From assembly GCA_026545225.1 (NCBI GenBank), contig CM048852.1:10650501-10714500 (forward strand): DNA of 64,000 nt. The letters are read 5' to 3'. The notes below the pieces were generated by a model. The model made no database searches. It worked only from the letters and a program-made list of their open reading frames with translations, and was not told where the DNA came from. Position 1 is the first letter of the stretch. Each line of letters opens with the position of its first letter. This DNA is from Cornus controversa. Taxonomy: Eukaryota; Streptophyta; Magnoliopsida; Cornales; Cornaceae. Of the stretch, positions 1-12,074 are shown in pieces. The translations under genes and the position numbers were made by a program.

Positions 1-282
1 GTGCACCCTGTGCATTGTGTTTGGTAATGCCAATCTATACCCTACCACCCCAATCCTGTCAGTATTCATGAAAGGACCCATAAAACGAGGTGAGAACTTT
101 TCATTTTTCCAAACTGCCTTACTCCCTTCATGGGAGAGACCTTAAGCAAAACCTCATCCCCCGCCTGAAACTTTAAGGCTCGAGTTCTTCGATCAACTTT
201 CTCTGAGGTGTCTTTAATGAATTTAGGACCCAAAAATTTATTCTCTCCAACCTCCAACCAGCACACCGACGACCTACATGCG
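1..282 (-). mobile_element. Ty3/gypsy integrase C-terminal fragment
   Basis: Positions 66-266 on the minus strand encode the tail of a gypsy integrase, with a WLEVGENKFLGPKFIKDT segment. The same block recurs at 33980-34174, where it also ends a gypsy pol. The reading frame breaks after the LSPRF-type region. The fragment stops at 282, where a + strand LTR begins, and the rest of the same minus-strand pol family resumes near 5240, so this is probably the far side of one interrupted element. The part running off the left edge cannot be judged. Confidence 0.7.
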
Positions 283-367
283 TGTAAGGACCGGGTTATT
301 TTGACCGATTCCGGATTATTTTTGGACCGGATTAATTTATTTTGAATTAATTAATTTTGAAAATGTG

Positions 368-403
<36 letters not shown>

Positions 404-718
404 GAATTATATATATATATATATATAAAGGTGGAGGATCTGGACATCTATATGTATATTTGTGAGATTATGTATATAGTTGAAGGAAATACATATATAT
501 ATATATATATGGACCTATGTATATATATATATATAGTGGGGGTGCTTATATTTAATTATAAATACTTTTAGATACATATATATTATTATATGTATGTGGA
601 GGAGGAGGAAGAGATTTATATATATATATATATATATATATTGTAGAAATATATGATTTTATGAGGTTGGAAGTGTAAGGGGAATAAGTGTATTTGGTAT
701 ATAGTATTATGTGTGCAT

Positions 719-751
<33 letters not shown>

Positions 752-3344
752 CTGTGTGTGTGTGGCTGAGGGTAGTGCACAAGATATGTGGTGCACAACA
801 AAAGAAATTCAAAATGATAGAAGATAAGGAGTGGGTGAGTTGGCTGACTTAGGAAGCAAAAGAGAAAGAAAAAGAAGAGCGAGGAGGGAGAATCGAGAAC
901 TAGAGAGAGAACCGAGAACTAGAGAGGAATAGAGGAGAAGGAAGCCGAGAGAGGAAGGAACTTGAGGGTTCGGCGGTGGACTTGGCCGTACATGGAGGTC
1001 GTGGTGGTGGCTGACGGTGGCCGAAAATGGTTGTTGTGGTAAGAGTTGCAGTGGGTCTCTCTACTGGTTCATGGCTGATGACTTTGGTAACATATGGAGG
1101 TTCGCGGTGGCTTCGGGTGTGGCTCCAGGTGGTATCATGGCTGGCGGCTATAACAGTAGGTGGTGGCAGGTGGCTGGTTTGGTTCAACCATGGTACGATG
1201 GTGAGTGACGGCGACTGTTATGGCATATGGGTGTTCTCCTTAGTGTAGTTGAGGGTCATTTTTATGGGCTGTATATGGCTCATGGTGGAGCTCCTTGGCT
1301 GAGGTGGTGGTGGAACTTAGATAGAGAAGATCGTGAGTGATGGTGGTGAGGTGGGTTCGGCATCTTGCGGGTTCTGTTTGAGCAGCCTATAGTAGCTGGT
1401 TTGGGGTTCAAAAAGTGGCTATTATGGTTTGTGTTTGGTGCCAGCGTTGGTGTTGACGATGGTTCAATTTTATGGGATTGGTCTTGGACCATAGGTGACT
1501 ATAGTTTCAAATGTGTGGTGATTTCATGGTGGTGATATGCTGAGTTTGATGGGTCTATGAATTGAAGAAAGTGATGGTTCAGTTGGGTTCTTGGTGGGTT
1601 GCGCATGGCTCGGCAGCCATGGTCTTGTTTGTGGGTTGATGCATGAAGGTTCAATGGATGGTGAAATTGAAAATTGTGGTGGTCATGGGGTGGCTATTTG
1701 GAGGTAGACCGGCTAGCTTGAATGGGAAATTGTGGACTAGTTTGTTGGTAATGGGGCTGAAATTGGTTAAGTGATGATGTTGTGACAAATTTGATTGGGC
1801 TAATTATATGGACTGGTTACATGGACTGAGCAATTGGATTGAATTGGAAAATTAAATGGTATGGGCTAGAAATTAAAATAGGCCCAGTTTCATTTAAAAA
1901 TGAAGTATGATGATATTTAATTGTGGGTTTGATTTGGACTTGGGCCAGTAGACTTGGTGATTTAAACTAGGCTAAGACGAGAAGTTTCCTATGAATTTTG
2001 GATATGCAAGTACATGTAAAATAATTTTGGCATAACAATGGAGGATCTTTTTAGCCTTCTCAAAATTGGAGATTTTTGGAGTTCTTACTCCAAACCGAGG
2101 TAGGGGTGCTAGACTTATCCTTACTTTAATTCTATAGGTCTCTTATCTATGACATGAAAGATAGGATTGGGATTTGTTGAGACTAGGATATTGTGTATAT
2201 TTATATATATAAAAATATGTTTTATACATATGTATATGTCTAACATGCTAGTTAGGACTTGTATATGTTGCATATGTGAAGTTGAAATTATGAATGCTCT
2301 TTGATTAAAGTGTGTTCATTTGATGAAAATATGAAAATTTGAGTTTTGCTTTAAACTTGTGTATGAAACATATGATTTTTCTTGAAAATGCATAAGCATG
2401 ATAATTTTCATAAAATGAGTGATTGACGTTGTGACAAACTTGATTTGAGGAAGAAAATGCATTGATTTAATAAAATGCATTTCATTGTGTGGGATGTGCG
2501 CATTTTTGTGATTATGTGCACTATGTTACAATTTTGGGGTAGGAGTGTGAAATTAAGATAAGGGGATGGCCCCTAGGGTGAAAGACCCAAAACTTGGCCA
2601 AAAGAGGCGCTCCCTTCGGGATAGCAACTCGATAAAGCGTAAGCAGAGTTTGGGTGCCCTTGAGACCCTTACTATCGGAGTGATTTGATAGCCCCTTTGA
2701 ATTAATTTTTGGATTTATGTGGTGTGAGTTATATAGTTTAATTGTGACTTGTCCAATTAGATATAAATGTATATGCATTGAACTGTGAAGCATCACGCAT
2801 GATTTGAAAAATGCGATTGTTTATGGGTAAAAAGCATGGATATCTATCATGTAGAAATGTAATGATTTCATATGCATCCATGCATGGCCGCCTGAGTTAG
2901 AGTAGAGTTGGGTGGATCATTCCTACTGAGTTACAGTGGTGCTCACCCCCTATTTACAAACTCTTTTTCAGATAAAGCGTCATCGGAGGATGAGGCTTAG
3001 AGTGCTAGAGTGATTTAAAAGAATACTTTAGAATTTCTTTTTAGATATAGTGTTATGAATTGTATATTTGGTTATCCATGCTGGCATGTGGCATGTGGAT
3101 TATATTGCTGTGAGATTGCAATTACATTTATGTAACTTGTATTTATATGGGTCCATGGACATTGAAAATGTGAGTAATTGGATATTTATTGTGCAAGATT
3201 TGTATAGAGATTATGAGGTTGTTGTGACACAAATTGGCGATTTAGAGTATGTGTGTATTGAGCTTTCGCACTTGTATGGAATTGTTGTGAGGTGATGAAG
3301 TGACAACACTGTTCACCTTGAGAACTGAAAATAGGGGCGTGACA
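283..3344 (+). mobile_element. Long gypsy LTR (5' LTR, about 3.06 kb)
   Basis: The segment starts TGTAAGGACCGG and ends GGGGCGTGACA. It is followed three bases later by TGGTATTAGAGC, a near match to the initiator tRNA-Met primer-binding site, so it reads as a 5' LTR. Shared blocks link it to the LTRs at 18373-20974, 20975-24327, 44114-47817 and 48941-52206: a 'gaggtaggggtg' stretch near 2097 and a 'gggtgaaagacccaaaact' stretch near 2577. Its first 460 bp carry several (AT)n tracts. Small ORFs at 900-1490 lie in G-rich, low-complexity LTR sequence and match no family. No matching 3' LTR is present. Confidence 0.7.
370..745. repeat. Cluster of (AT)n microsatellites
   Basis: At least five separate dinucleotide AT runs of about 18-30 bp lie here, near 371-400, 406-427, 495-533, 616-642 and 720-743. 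They alternate with short unique spacers. They lie inside the U3 side of the LTR that begins at 283. Confidence 0.85.
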
Positions 3345-5040
3345 ACATGGTATTAGAGCTTAACTGTGTTTGAATACCTTTGGACGACGGGAAAGGGGTT
3401 AGGCCACGTGTTGGATTGGAACGATTTGATGATTTTTGAATTGCTATTGGAGTATTAGGTCTGAAGACTTAGGGTATCAAAGTCATAGGTTCGAATACCT
3501 AAGGATAGTGAGCAACGTATTGGTTTAGAGATATGCTATTGTTGGTTCTTATCTGAATGATAGGTTTGATTACCTTTATATGATAGTGAAATGATTAGCT
3601 TGGTGTAAGTGATCATAATGAAAAGACAATGTGTTGGTGTGTGAAATTGATTTTCATTTGGTAATACTCCCAAAGTTGGTTGAGTTGAAACTTTTGACTT
3701 GATGTTAAGTCTGGTTAGTGAATAGTGAAGAGATAATATAGAGAAGGTTGTGAGTGTTTGAGTCCTTGCGGATACTTAGATACTTATGTTACATAGTTGG
3801 TAAGTGTTCTGCCGAGGTTGGCAATTAAAGCCAAGATAAGATACAAGGAAGGCATGTTGCAGGAGTTGGGCTAACGAGGGAAAATGGCCCAACTGGACAT
3901 TTTTTTTTTATTAGTGTTTCTCTTACAATACGCCTGCTCTTGTGGGTGTTGAGTTGTTTCGTCTGGGCGACGATGAATAAAAGATTAGTGATAGAATGAT
4001 TTCAAGTGTGAATGATTTCCAATAGTAGAGAAGTCAAATGTGTTTTTCTCGTTTCTAGCTTATGGGCTAGGGTGTTGATAGAATTGCATGTATCTCATTC
4101 ATTCATTCATATGCATTTACTTGTGATTGTGCCTTGGGGCTAGAGATGTCATCTTTAGAGTCACCATTGTCTATTGATACATCTATTGGAGTGGAGTTAC
4201 CTTGGGTAAAATTTGGCGGTCTTACGAGACCTAAATGGCGGAATGTCGATTGGTATTGACTTTGAGTTACTAGGCATGACTAGTTTTGATGTGATTATTC
4301 TTAGTAGTGATATGAGAGATAGTGTTGTTGTGATGTGTGACGAAATAGTTAGAGTGTGACTTAAGACACGCTAGAAGAATTGTAACTTATAATTTTGAAA
4401 ACGGAATTTGTGTGAGTATAATAGTTGATTTGGGAGGATTTGGAAATCTTGGTAGGGGTGTGACTATGTTTATCCTTTGAATGTTGAAAAGTATCATTTG
4501 TGCTAGATTCTAGTGAATTGAGTTAGATGTAGAGAGTGTAATTCTCAATGATGTATAAGACTATAGAATTCTGATCCCTATTCATGTTATAACCTTAGAC
4601 AAATAATTCTAGAGGTCTAGAATGTAGATGGAAATGAGATTTATGCATCCTTGACATCCAATGTGTCCTATGGAGTACTTGTGGGTGTATGATTGAGATT
4701 GTGCTGACAAGAGTAGGTTAGCTTAAACTGCTCTTGAGGTTGTGAGTTCCCGTGCAGGATAGAGTACTTGAGGGGACATGTGATATTCTTGGGAAGGTTA
4801 CAGACTTTGGGATGATCATTGTGGTCATTGAGACGCAACCTTGTCTATTGACATACTTGTTAATGTGAGATTTTCACAATGAGATTCAGTTTCGTCTATA
4901 AATGTATCATCATGGGTAGTGAGACCCAGAGAGATGAAGTTTTGATTGTTATGTGAGATTTGATCTAATTTTGGGACATGACTAGTTAGGATGTTATGGG
5001 AGAATAACGGTGAGAATACCATTGATCTGTCTTGATTAGT
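3345..5040 (+). mobile_element. Degenerate internal region of + strand gypsy element
   Basis: The primer-binding site is at 3348-3359 (TGGTATTAGAGC). No long reading frame survives. A short + strand stretch at 4258-4302 reads DFELLGMTSFDVII, which resembles the strand before the DVILGMDWL motif of gypsy proteases. This suggests a decayed gag-protease body. The right end is placed near 5040 because minus-strand gypsy pol sequence resumes after it. The boundary is approximate and I see no target-site duplication. Confidence 0.5.
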
Positions 5041-5239
5041 TGTTAACCGAAAAAAAATAGGTGATATGTGAGCAGCATAATTTTTTGCAAACTTTATTTT
5101 CCTGTAAATCGTACCTTGTGGTACTAGTAAAAATGAGAAGATTCACGGATCAATTATGAGACTAAGAGAGTAACGATTCCACAGATTTTGGAAATGTGAT
5201 CGAACTAGTTAAGGATTGAGTTAATAATCCTCCGATTCC

Positions 5240-7365
5240 ACACATTTCTCTATGCACTGCAGGTCAATAAGCTGATCTGTAATTACCCTCTGAATGATAG
5301 CAAGTGTAACCACTACACATGCTACAAAAGTATCAGCTAAATCATCAACGCTTCCCAAGTCATTCCATTCTACTTCAAATAGAGTTGAAAGACTAGTATA
5401 GGGTCGGCGACTAAGTGCATCAACTACTATATTCGCTTTTCTTGGGTGGTACTAAATGGAAAAGTGATAATCTTTTACAACTTCCAACCACCTGCACTGC
5501 CTCATATTCAACTCCTTCTGTGATAACAGATACTACAAACTCTTGTGATTGTTGAACAATCTGAAGGTCTCACCAAGAGATAATGCCTCCAAATTCTCAA
5601 GGCAAAAACCACACCTGCTAACTCCAAATCATGAGTCGAGTAATTAAGCTCATGAAGCTTAAAATTATGTGAAGCATATAATATTGGCCTCTCCTCCTAT
5701 ATCAACACACATCCCAAACCCTGTAATGACGTATCGGTAAATATCAATTACTCAATTATGCTCTGATGAGTAGCTAGAACAGGTGCAATTGTCAACCTGC
5801 TCTTCAACTCATCAAACGTCGCCTGACAAGAATCATCCCAAACGAGAGGCACACCCTTTTTAGTCAGATGGGTAAGCGGACTAGCAATCTTGGAAAAGCC
5901 CTGAATGAACCTACGATAATAACCAGCTAACCCAAGAAAATTACGAATCTCTGAGGGTGAGGTAGGCTGCCCCCACTCCAAAACTGCATACATTTTACTT
6001 TGATCTACCGCTATCCCCTTCTTAGATACTACATGACCCAAGAACTTCACCTCCCTCTGCCAAAAATCACATTTTTCAAACTTTGCATACAACTATTGGT
6101 CTCTCTGCGTCTGCAGAACAATACCGAGATGTCTAGCATGATCCTCCTCTAATCTAGAATAAACCAAAATGTCATCGATGAAGACAATAACAAATTGATC
6201 TAAGTAGGCTCTGAACACTCTATTCATCATATACATAAAGACAGTTAGGGCATTTGTTAACCCAAAAGGCATAAGCCAAAACTCATAAGATCCATATCTC
6301 TTAAGAAAGGCTGTCTTTGGTACATCATATTCCCTAACTTGAAGCTGATGATACCCGGATCTCAAATCTATCTTCGAGAAGTAGGTGGCTCTCTTTAGCT
6401 GATTGAACAGATCATTAATCCTTGGCAACGGGTACTTGTTACGGATTATGACCTTATTCAAATCTCTGTAGTCTATACAAAGGTGAAGAGACCTGTCTTT
6501 CATTTTCACAAATAGCACCGGTGCTCCCCACGGTGAAAAACTCTTGCGAATGAATTTTTGACTGAGGAGTTGTTGAATCTGATCTTTCAGCTCCCTCATT
6601 TCCATAGGCGCCATTCTGTATCGGGCCCTAGAAACAGGTCTGGTGCCTGGGGCTAAATCAATCACAAAATCTATTTCACGACTCGGTGGTAGCCCTAAAA
6701 TTTCCTAAAACACATCTTGGAAGTCTCGGACCACTAGAATGGAAGCCATAGAAATTGTAATTCCCTCCGGAGACTCCTCACTAATACAAAACAAGTGAGT
6801 GCTTGACCCTCCATTTGATTGCGGCATAGCAACCAAATACATCTCCTGACCCGGTATAGCAAAAAAAATTTCTTTATCATGGCAATTAACTTGGGCATGA
6901 TAATACGATAACCAATCCATCCCGAGTATGACATCATATAAATTCATGTCCAAGACCAATAGGTCTGCCAAGAACCTGAGTCTACCAATATTTATAGGGA
7001 TCTGACTACAGTGTTCCCGTAAAACCGTACTAATCCCCAATGGTGTAGCAATACTAAATAGAGAACTTAACAACTGAGTAGCTATACCAGATAGTTTGAC
7101 AAATGACTGAGATACAAAAGAGTTAGATGCACCAGTATCGAATAAAACACTACCAAGTTTATCATTTATCAGAAACATACCCTCAATCGCTTGAGGAGTC
7201 TGCCCATCATATGTCATGACATTTTAGACCATCCCATGGTGCAACTGCTGAACAGGTTGCCCCATGGGCAGTGGCGATGCTGGTAAAGCTGGACAGTGTT
7301 GAGTCTGAATCCATAAAACTTGTGGTACCGGTAATGGTAGTTGCTATCTCTGTCCACCCCATCAA
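5240..7365 (-). mobile_element. Ty3/gypsy chromovirus-like pol fragment (protease-RT-RNase H)
   Basis: This is minus-strand gypsy pol in the order protease, reverse transcriptase, then a decayed RNase H (about 5240-5745). It is close kin to the element at 38844-42420: many segments align by eye, including the RNase H region (5260-5460 against 39535-39720). The gag-side end stops at about 7365, where copia sequence starts with no LTR between. Integrase is missing here, and the 1-282 fragment may be its displaced end. Confidence 0.8.
5748..7217 (-). pseudogene. Gypsy protease-reverse transcriptase ORF with in-frame stops
   Basis: One minus-strand frame runs across 7217-5748 and is broken by two in-frame TAG codons, near 6702 and at 6093-6095. 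Protease carries the catalytic motif LFDTGAS and, later, DVILGMDWL. Reverse transcriptase shows [41 protein letters not shown] and the catalytic FIDDILVYS. It runs on through [10 protein letters not shown] and [13 protein letters not shown] into the connection domain. The lost codons sit where related copies have Gln (VFQEI and RDQQLYAKF), so each is one CAG-to-TAG change. A lightly decayed copy of an autonomous pol; not a host gene. Confidence 0.85.
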
Positions 7366-8475
7366 ACATTTTGAACTTGATCATTCCCACACCCTGAATG
7401 GCACACTTGTCACCATTAGGTAATGTCAAAGAGCTACCATCAAGTTCTTTAAATGAATCAAAACATTCTTTCACAGAGCAAATATGGTTCGATGAACTTG
7501 AATCTAAAAAATCACTCATGTTGAGTAAGAGTGTCACCTTTAAAAATTGTGAGAACATTTCCAAAGTTATTATCACAAGTATATGTGGTAGATTCATTCT
7601 TAGAGTCGCCATTATCCTTCCGCTTTGCAAGTGGACAGTTCTTCTTAATGTGGCCCCACTCATGACATCTATGGCACTACTTACCCTTTTCTTCACCCCT
7701 TAATCTAGACTTGTTGTTATCACTAGATCCCTGGTTAGTCTGCCTTCCCCTATTTTACCAATGAGTAATCATAGCCGAACTTGAACTCTCATCAATGAGA
7801 GATTTCTTTTTGTCGTTGGACAAAAGAGACGACTTAACTTCCTCTATCTTCAGTGTATCATTGCCATACAAAACGGTAGTCACTATGTTCTCATAGGAAT
7901 CTGGAAGTGAAGTAAGAAGTAATAGGGCTTTGTCATCTTCTTCAATTTTCACATCGACCTTTTCAAGTTGATCAATAATTCCATGAAATTTATTCATGTG
8001 CTCCAAGAGGTTTCCACCTTCCTTCATCTTCAGCTTGTACAAATTCCGCTTTAGATTAAGTTTAGTTGTGAGACTTTTCGCTAGATAGAGCTTCTCTAGC
8101 TTCTCCCACAATTTTGGTGCAGAATCATCTCCATTAACATGATTAATGATGTTATCCCCAATACAGAGTCGAATAGTGCTAATACACCTTGCCTTTATAT
8201 CCTTCTAATCACCAACTAACATTTTTTTTGGCTTTCCATCCACCTCTTTCAACGCCCAGGCTAATCCTTGTTGAACTAGGATGTCCTTCACCCTCCCTTG
8301 CCATAGGGTGAAGCAACCCTTACCATCAAATCTCTTCACATTTTATTGTGTAGCAATATTACCAGCTGTGATTATCATAAGTGCCCAAGACGAACAACAC
8401 CTGTAATATGAAGAAAACTCTAGACAAGAATTTTATCAAACACCTTATGTGGACCTTGAAACTGTGATAATAGTT
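7366..8475 (-). mobile_element. Ty1/copia gag-protease fragment
   Basis: The minus strand encodes copia gag (7755-8111, with LEHMNKFHGIIDQLEKVD and LLTSLPDSYENIV, the UBN2-type gag signature). A CCHC zinc knuckle lies near 7640-7690 (CHRCHEWGHIKKNCP). A protease-proximal stretch at 7366-7500 includes LTLPNGDKCAIQGVG. The frame is broken between these blocks. The region just left of the LTR (8463-8475) reads on the minus strand as a decayed tRNA-Met primer-binding site. Integrase, RT and RNase H are missing because the element is cut at 7366 and joined to gypsy sequence. Confidence 0.8.
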
Positions 8476-8999
8476 TGTTGAGAAATAAGCCCCTAATCAC
8501 GAACCACTAAATATTACGATGTGATGATAAGTAAACAAGCACAAAGAAATTTGCAAGAACACTCCAAGAATTATATGTGGTTCGGCCAAACAAGCCTACG
8601 TCCACGGAGAGTCTAATTTCACTATATAAATTATAACAGTACAAGTAGAAAGATTTTATTAAGAGTACGCTCAACTCTCAACCCTTATACACCCAATCTC
8701 ACTCAAAAGAAAATCACAAATTCTAAACAAGAATTCTCTCTTTAAGTGTCCTCTAAAAAATAATGAGATTATTACCTCTTCTCTTCTCACTCATCTCAAC
8801 CTATAACATAGGTAACTATTTATAGAGCTCCAAACCCAATTCCTTGGTGGACAAGGATTACAATTCCATAAAGCCCAAGACTTGCCTAACAAGTACTTTC
8901 CTTCCTTGAGACCAAGACTTGCCTACAAAGAAATTACCTAACAAGATACAACTCTATAATAGAAACCTAATCACAATAGGAATTTGAGCCAACCTAACA
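8476..8999 (-). mobile_element. Copia 5' LTR (524 bp)
   Basis: It is bounded by TGTTGAGAAATAAG and CCAACCTAACA and adjoins the copia gag fragment on its left, so it is the 5' LTR of a minus-strand element. It aligns along most of its length with the solo LTR at 44160-44756 in opposite orientation. Shared blocks include 'ttggctcaaatttcctattg' read on the other strand. A minus-strand TATA-like stretch (about 8818-8825, CTATTTATAG) precedes the likely transcript start. Confidence 0.85.
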
Positions 9000-9142
9000 T
9001 TCTTATATATTTGCCTTATTTAAGCAAATTATTCCTAAAATCTCTCTGCTAATTACCATATTATCTCCATGTCTCCAGAATTTCTATAATGGTAGACATA
9101 AAATCCTTCATCCCTTTTATATTTTCCCACTTTCTTTGATTA

Positions 9143-10790
9143 TGCCATGCCCCAATTTCTGAGTCACATGAGACTCCGCCTCTGAGCCTGAATCTCGAGA
9201 GTGAACCTATCCATTTAGCCCCAATGAACCATCTTAACCTTTAAATTATTGTGGAAGCTTAATTACATACTTGCACATGTATATGTATAATTCAACATCA
9301 ACTAACCCTAATGGCCCTTACACGTGGTCACACATGCACATCTAACATTATTCATATCTTCAATCTAGTTGTGGACTGCAATGTTTGTTTAATCGAAACT
9401 TGCCCTTCGATTTATTGCACTTGGTATTTCGACTAATCATTCTTGAACCTTCGATTAATCACAGTAGCGATCAATTGTAGTTGTATCGAAGTACTATCAA
9501 AACAGCACTGGTTTTTGAAGTCCAAGTCCATCGAACATTTTCAATTAATCGAAGATGTTCGATTAATATTTTCAATTAATCGAAGATGGGTCTTCAATAA
9601 ATCGAAGAGGGGTCTTCGATTAATCGTTGGTAATTCAACTTAAAATCCTGATATCTCATACTTAATCAATTTCATGCCCAAATCTCATTCATAAATATGC
9701 GTACATTTTTCTTGAAGTAAAACACATCTAAAAAAGTCCATAGTATACATAATATGATCAAAACATAAAATTCTTTCCAAATGAGTCATTTCCATAATTT
9801 CATAAACATTAGGAACACCTATCATATATTCACACACGTTTTTCAAAACTTATAAACGTGACATGCATGGCAAATACGTTGAAGTTCGAATACATAACGA
9901 TAATACAAATGTAAAGACAACATTTCTAGAGTAGTTATCATGCCACAAACTGGTATGGACATATATATACATATCCCAAAAGAGAGTTCTCCTAACTCTA
10001 AGTCCAACTCACAGTTACTCACCATCAACAACCTCCCTATCATGCTCTGAAAGTGTTAATGTAGGGGATGAACAATTTTAACGGCTCAAAGTAATATGTT
10101 GTGCAATTCACTCAAGTTCACATTTCATATCAATACAAAAATACAATTCAAAATGCATAGCTTAGCTACGTGTCATGCTTCTTAGCATTCTAGTCAAAAG
10201 CCAAAACTTTTATATCACATGACATATACATTAAAATACTTGACAACCACAATGTTCACAAATGTGATTTAATGCACACTTCATCATAAATATAACATAT
10301 GACATAATTGAAATCGAATACAAAACCATTCAATTCATATAACTCACATTGTTACACTTAAGACTCAAAATGCTCTCAAAATTAGATTCACACTCACACA
10401 CACAATCCGGGTATGTGTCAAAGCCCCATACCCGATATTCTAGTTATTCTTGGGCTGCTAACCCATCGATAACCAACCCTCTTGCACAAGTTTAATGACT
10501 TTCAACCCCAGAGGATATGTTCACCATCTACTTTGTACATAAGTCACTTCCGAGATAACACCCCACACACAAAACATGTCATGTTTTGTATATACATTCA
10601 CAAGTCTTGATGCATTGCACCCATTTCATGTCCTATGTTCATTTCTAGCATGTCATGCAAGAATTTATATTAACACATGCATACATTCAACCTCCAGAAC
10701 TAGGTTTTTGACACATCACCAAAATCTCGTATATGCAATGTACTTTATATAAGGTATACACTAGCAATTCACATGAGATCTTCTCTTAGT
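9143..10790 (-). mobile_element. Truncated long gypsy LTR
   Basis: Reading on the minus strand, this matches the LTRs at 18373-20974 and 44114-47817. The block at 10040-10130 (start-of-array 'gaaagtgtta' and 'aattcactcaagttcacatt') parallels 45725-45810. The block at 10400-10560, with the 'ggttgctaaccca' type sequence, parallels 46740-46880. The left edge TGCCATGCCCC looks like a mutated TGTCATGCCCC terminus. The promoter-side half of the LTR is missing beyond about 10790. A palindrome array lies at 9405-9630. Confidence 0.65.
9405..9630. repeat. Palindrome array, word CGATTAATCG
   Basis: About seven copies of a short word built on TTCGATTAATCGAA lie within 225 bp. Most are imperfect. CGATTAATCG at 9617-9626 is a perfect 10-bp palindrome. 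The array sits about 260-490 bp inside the 3' terminus of the minus-strand LTR, close to the place where the other LTR copies carry arrays of different words. Confidence 0.7.
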
Positions 10791-11040
10791 CATTCCTTTC
10801 TTCTATGCCACGTGCCATCTGATTAGTGGCCCACGGTTTGAAAGTTTGTATTTTGGTGTAAATCTCTGTTGTAGGATGTTATTTACCTTTTATATTGCCA
10901 CGTGTCAATTTTTTAGAAACCATTGGCATAGGAATCCGTCATGGCAAACTCTATTGAAACTCACCATGTGTCATTTTTTGATTAAACGGTAGCTACTAAA
11001 AATATTGGTATTACACTTATAAATACTAGACCTAACATTG

Positions 11041-11400
11041 TTCATGCAATTAGTGTTATTTCTTATTTATGAGTGATCCAAGCAAACTTCACTATGCGTC
11101 TGCAAAAAGAATTCTCAGGTATGTTAAAGGAACAAAAAATTTTGGTCTCAAGTATACAAAGGAAGAAGGCAACAACTTAATTGGCTACACTGATAATGAC
11201 CGAGCATCATTGATTGATGATAGAAAAAACACTTCTGGGTATATGTTTTGCCTTGGGACCAAAGTTATAACTTAGACTTCAAAAAAGCTGAGTACAGTTG
11301 CATTATCATATGCTGAAGCATAATATAATTCAGCAACAAGTACATGATGTGAGGCGCAAACATGATCCGATTAGTTGATGTTATAAAAGTTTCCTTTTTA
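11041..11400 (+). mobile_element. Copia RNase H fragment
   Basis: Positions 11069-11275 encode YASAKRILRYVKGTKNFGL, IGYTDNDRA and DDRKNTSGYMFCLG. After an in-frame stop at 11273-11275 come TSKKLSTVALSYAEA-type residues. This is the classic copia RT-RNase H junction and RNase H domain. The stop falls where the family has Trp (SWTSKKQ), so it is consistent with a single G-to-A change. Neither LTR of this element can be found; it is an orphan scrap. Confidence 0.8.
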
Positions 11401-11410
11401 AAGAATTGGA

Positions 11411-12060
11411 GTCCGGTAGGTGATAAGTGCACAAAACTTTCTATTTTATATCTCAAAATAAGTCTTTAATTACTCTTTTACTTTGTTTAATTGTTCTTAT
11501 CTTTGCATTTTATGTTTTATAGGGGTTGATTTCCAAATGAGAAGAAAATTAGCAAAAAGGGTCTGAAAAGGATATATATAGCTAAAGATGAACATAAAAA
11601 GAATTGTAGGAGAGATAGTATTTTGTACAAACTACTCTATAAGAGGTATCAAGTTCAACACTTTGAAAAATACATTTTTTTTACACGGCCACGTTTGCAA
11701 TGCAAAATTCAAATTGAAGATATGGAGATCAAATCTTAGAAATTCAAATTCAGATTTTGTATTTTTAATTTTATTTTAAATTTTATATTTCAAATTTTTG
11801 TATTTTAAATTTTATTTTCTCACTTAAACCATTCTCCTCTAACGCTATAAATAGGGAAAAATTATCCAATCTTATTTTCTTTTGCTGCATTGTTAACAAG
11901 ATCTATTTCTACGATAGCTATTTGAGCTTGTTGATGATTTGTCCATCTATCATCATATATGTATACTAAGACTTTAGTTCCTACTTGAGATCTATTAATA
12001 CTTACAATTCCAATCATAATTACTCCTAAATGCATTAACTCTAATTTTTTCTTTTTAATT
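11411..12060 (+). mobile_element. Candidate LTR of unknown element
   Basis: The segment begins TGATAAGTGCAC, a start typical of some plant LTRs, and contains a strong + strand TATA box (CTATAAATAGGG, about 11845-11856). No coding capacity, primer-binding site or matching second copy is seen in the window. It is flanked by copia fragments on both sides. The call rests on the terminus and TATA box only. Confidence 0.3.
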
Positions 12061-12074
12061 TCTTTTTCTGGTTA

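Noticed and set aside
900..1492. Overlapping ORFs of 63-95 codons on both strands
   Set aside because: They lie in G/T-rich low-complexity LTR sequence, overlap each other on opposite strands and show no domain or codon preference. They are treated as chance frames inside the LTR at 283-3344.
7398..7703. 101-codon + strand ORF
   Set aside because: It is the opposite-strand shadow of the copia gag/protease segment and has no similarity of its own.
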